DNA from: SIG673 sp964520875 | Lineage (GTDB): Bacteria > Bacillota > Clostridia > Oscillospirales > CAG-272 | Assembly: GCA_964520875.1 (NCBI GenBank) | Contig: CAZFQJ010000026.1 | Span: forward strand, 1-15,264 | Length of the DNA: 15,264 nucleotides | Direction: 5' to 3' | In this document: one piece after another, positions 14,415 through 15,264 of the stretch | Position numbering within the stretch: the first letter of the stretch is position 1 | How the letters are laid out: each line of letters begins with the position of its first letter | Translations under genes and position numbers: made by a program | The notes under the pieces: generated by a model | What the model was told of the DNA's origin: nothing | What the model saw: the letters and a program-made list of their open reading frames with translations, nothing else | Databases searched by the model: none

Positions 14415-14840
14415 ATGGCAAAGAAAATAACCGGGTATATAAAGCTTCAGATCCCGGCAGGTAAAGCAACACCTCAGCCCCCCATAGGACCCGCGCTCGG
14501 ACAGCACGGCGTTTCTATCCCCAACTTCACGAAAGAATTCAACGAAAGAACGAAGAACCAGATCGGTCTCATAATCCCTGTTGTTATAACCGTTTATGCC
14601 GACCGTACCTTCTCTTTCATAACCAAGACTCCTCCCGCTCCCGTTCTTATAAAGAAGGCTTGCGGAATCGAGACCGCTTCCGGTGCGCCTAACAAGACCA
14701 AGGTAGCTCAGCTTACCAAGGAACAGGTTCGTCAGATAGCCGAAACCAAGATGCCCGATCTCAATGCGGCTTCCATAGAGGCTGCTATGAGCATGATAGC
14801 CGGTACTGCCCGTTCCATGGGTATAACGGTTGAAGAGTAA
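14415..14840 (+). CDS. rplK: Large subunit ribosomal protein uL11
   Basis: A 141-residue ribosomal protein of the GTPase-associated stalk base. Diagnostic N-terminus: MAKKITGYIKLQIPAGKATP followed by PPIGPALGQHGVSIPNFTKEFNERT. The C-terminal RNA-binding domain carries TKTPPAPVLIKKA, the TKVAQLTKEQVRQIAETKMPDL block and the conserved end GTARSMGITVE. The start has GGAGG 9 nt upstream, just after the leader hairpin. Followed by rplA after 16 nt. Confidence 0.98.
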   Translation: MAKKITGYIKLQIPAGKATPQPPIGPALGQHGVSIPNFTKEFNERTKNQIGLIIPVVITVYADRTFSFITKTPPAPVLIKKACGIETASGAPNKTKVAQLTKEQVRQIAETKMPDLNAASIEAAMSMIAGTARSMGITVEE

Positions 14841-14856
14841 TTGGAGGTAAGGTAAA

Positions 14857-15264
14857 ATGGCTAACAAGAAATACACCGAAAGCTTAAAGCTTATTGAAAA
14901 GAACAAGCAGTATGATTCTGCCGAGGCTCTCAGCCTCGTTTGCCAGACCGCTAAGGCTAAGTTCGATGAAACCATAGAGCTTCACGTTCGTCTCGGCGTT
15001 GACTCCCGTCATGCCGACCAGCAGGTTAGAGGCGCTGTAGTTCTCCCCAACGGTACCGGTAAGACTGTACGTACTCTCGTTTTCTGTAAGGAAAACCTCT
15101 ACGCTGCCGCAAAGGAAGCGGGTGCTGATTACGTCGGCGGAGCTGACTACGTTGAGAAGATCACCAAAGAGAACTGGTTCGATTTCGACGTCGTTATCGC
15201 AACTCCCGACATGATGGGCGTTATAGGACGTCTCGGTAAGGTCCTCGGACCCAAGGGACTCATG
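14857..15264 (+). CDS. rplA: Large subunit ribosomal protein uL1 (partial, 3' end beyond the window)
   Basis: The first 136 codons of uL1, which binds the 23S L1 stalk and represses the rplK-rplA mRNA. Matching segments: the N-terminal KKYTESLKLIEKNKQYDSAEAL, the DETIELHVRLGVDSRHADQQ motif, VRGAVVLPNGTGK, then KEAGADYVGGADYVEKI, and DVVIATPDMMGVIGRLGKVLGPKGLM at the window edge. The ATG follows GGAGG by 9 nt. Full-length proteins have about 230 residues, so about 95 are missing. Confidence 0.97.
   Translation, partial: MANKKYTESLKLIEKNKQYDSAEALSLVCQTAKAKFDETIELHVRLGVDSRHADQQVRGAVVLPNGTGKTVRTLVFCKENLYAAAKEAGADYVGGADYVEKITKENWFDFDVVIATPDMMGVIGRLGKVLGPKGLM

Overview
The window looks like chromosomal DNA of a spore-forming Clostridia member (Bacillota), probably an uncultured or lightly described lineage. 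The evidence is the scpA-scpB-DUF2953-gerW(ytfJ) block typical of sporulating Firmicutes, an LtaS-type lipoteichoic acid synthase, a DUF6472-like small cysteine protein, strong AGGAGG ribosome binding sites, and sigma-A promoters that all read TTGACA-N17-TA(T/C)A(A/C)T with an extended TGA in front of the -10. Sampled host genes have roughly balanced GC (about 45-50% by eye and small hand counts).

Layout. (1) 27-8394, minus strand: one long operon read from a consensus promoter at 8463-8491, in the order lon, engB (ysxC), lysA, an M50 site-2-protease-like gene, scpA, scpB, ytfI (DUF2953), gerW/ytfJ and the first half of a D,D-carboxypeptidase. Genes overlap or lie within 60 nt of each other. 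The last gene loses family similarity right after its Asn-Pro-His-Gly motif, at a small inverted repeat next to the window edge. (2) 8598-10607, plus strand: an LtaS-family membrane phosphoglycerol transferase, divergent from lon. It shares a bidirectional terminator with (3) 10638-11981, minus strand: a capA-like metallophosphatase and a small four-cysteine protein, driven by a consensus promoter at 12089-12117. (4) 12159-13014, minus strand: a compact foreign-looking cassette. It holds the 3' end of a phage minor-capsid/MuF-type gene with an AT-rich toxin-like C-terminal domain, followed by an overlapping 74-codon gene in the usual position of an immunity gene. The reading frame has no ATG at its head, and a near-consensus promoter sits exactly where the frame opens. 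(5) 13119 to the end, plus strand: a perfect extended -10 promoter with an AT-rich upstream tract, then rpmG, secE, nusG, an L1-type leader, rplK and the start of rplA.

Most genes are core functions: protein quality control, ribosome assembly and ribosomal proteins, lysine/diaminopimelate metabolism, chromosome condensation, peptidoglycan and teichoic acid synthesis, sporulation, and Sec translocation with transcription elongation. The part that is not routine is the cassette at 12159-13014. It appears to be an orphaned prophage toxin/immunity tail stranded next to a ribosomal-protein promoter, with GC composition that changes at the expected trunk/toxin domain border. No stretch longer than 300 bases lacks a gene. 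The larger gaps (8395-8597, 11982-12158, 13015-13252) hold promoters and hairpins as listed.
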